Assembly (NCBI GenBank): GCA_024643325.1
Contig: JAHEND010000007.1
Coordinates: 1 to 64,000, forward strand
DNA from: Sediminicola sp.
GTDB lineage: Bacteria > Bacteroidota > Bacteroidia > Flavobacteriales > Flavobacteriaceae
DNA length: 64,000 nt
Direction: 5' to 3'
The position numbers and the translations under genes are program-made. This document shows positions 63,679 through 64,000 of the stretch, piece after piece (position 1 is the first letter of the stretch; the number at the start of each line of letters is the position of its first letter). The notes under the pieces are model-generated. The model searched no databases and was not told the origin of the DNA. It saw only the letters and a list, made by a program, of their open reading frames with translations.

Positions 63679-64000
63679 ATGCCTTCTTTCATGAATAAAT
63701 ATTTTCTCTTTTTTGCAGTTATTGGTTTAACAATTGTAGGTTGTTCCTCTAAAAATGATCCTTTCAACATTTCTGAAGGAAAGGTGGGCAAATTTCACAA
63801 AGCAGACGCTATAAAAGACTTGTACGCTATTTTTGCCAACGACTCAATAGTGGGAGATTCTATCGCTATTTCCAATGGCATTATCGGATCTAGAATTAGT
63901 GTTTTTGAAAAAGGGGGAGCTCCATTACTTCATTTAAATCCTGTTCAGGATTCTATTTCTGTCATAGGAAGTATTAGGGTGTTAGACAAGCGTTATAAAA
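63679..64000 (+). CDS. Lipoprotein, 3'-partial (unknown function)
   Basis: The frame is open to the right edge. Two ATGs (63679 and 63691) are possible; from the second, MNKYFLFFAVIGLTIVGC gives a typical lipobox with Cys18. The visible 100 or so residues after it (NISEGKVGKFHKADAIKDL...) show a mixed alpha/beta pattern with no domain I recognise. It is divergent from queE, with 54 bases between start codons. Confidence 0.75.
   Translation, partial: MPSFMNKYFLFFAVIGLTIVGCSSKNDPFNISEGKVGKFHKADAIKDLYAIFANDSIVGDSIAISNGIIGSRISVFEKGGAPLLHLNPVQDSISVIGSIRVLDKRYK

Overview
The window is chromosomal DNA of a low-GC member of the Bacteroidetes, almost certainly a (probably marine) Flavobacteriaceae. 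The support is direct: the tmRNA tag reads (A)GENNYALAA; SecD and SecF are one fused 980-residue protein; Rho carries a long R/N/P/K-rich insert; a surface protein ends in a gliding-motility/T9SS-type C-terminal domain; DUF2911, DUF4293, DUF1599 and a BT_3928-like DoxX protein are present; and at least fourteen start regions carry the Bacteroidetes -7 promoter element TAnnTTTG. I see no insertion sequence, prophage or CRISPR array. Most of the window is housekeeping sequence.

Layout. (1) 1-10465: a LytS/LytTR two-component pair (kinase cut by the left edge), a tight five-gene operon of planctomycete-type extracytoplasmic proteins (PSCyt1-DUF1549-DUF1553, DUF1501, NHL, and two proteins sharing a C-terminal module), then a two-gene YeeE/YedE sulfur-transport pair. 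This is the accessory part. (2) 10541-14129, minus: DUF1599, DoxX/MauE-like, tpiA, prmA, clpS. (3) 14176-15890: folP and the diadenylate cyclase cdaA. (4) 15964-21506: lipid-type ABC exporter, truA, phosphodiesterase, DUF4293, rho. (5) 21665-23689, minus: proS, two identical tRNA-Glu genes, rpsT. (6) 23839-31686: W/N/R-rich lipoprotein, outer-membrane barrel, folE, cysS, yidD, lgt, two-domain ABC ATPase. (7) 31738-39607, minus: secDF, gyrB-mdh, asnB. (8) 39850-52597: DUF2911, YtcJ-like amidohydrolase, a barrel/TPR pair, ftsE, polyphosphate glucokinase, typA, kdsA, an AlaDH/saccharopine-dehydrogenase-like enzyme. (9) 52675-58272: ssrA, SdpI-like protein, a T9SS surface protein whose start lies on a tetranucleotide repeat, an unlisted 43-residue membrane peptide, an MBL-double-rhodanese protein, a cysteine-cluster Crp/Fnr regulator, an M20 peptidase. 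(10) 58335-64000: LolC/FtsX-type permease abutting a divergent NamZ-like lipoprotein, sterol desaturase-like protein, YkgJ protein, methyltransferase, queE and the start of another lipoprotein.

Most notable points. The planctomycete-type operon lies next to a LytTR regulator and has an 18-bp direct repeat, 42 bp apart, in its promoter region. A (TTTC)4(TTTG)2 tract sits in the signal-peptide codons of the T9SS protein, where one added repeat unit would bring a better upstream ATG into frame, suggesting phase variation. A sulfur theme recurs (YeeE pair, persulfide-dioxygenase/rhodanese fusion, Cys-rich Crp). Several promoters are unusually compact: queE looks nearly leaderless, the tmRNA terminator U-tract doubles as the next gene's -7 element, and two divergent genes have abutting start codons. 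All functional statements come from reading motifs; no database search was run.
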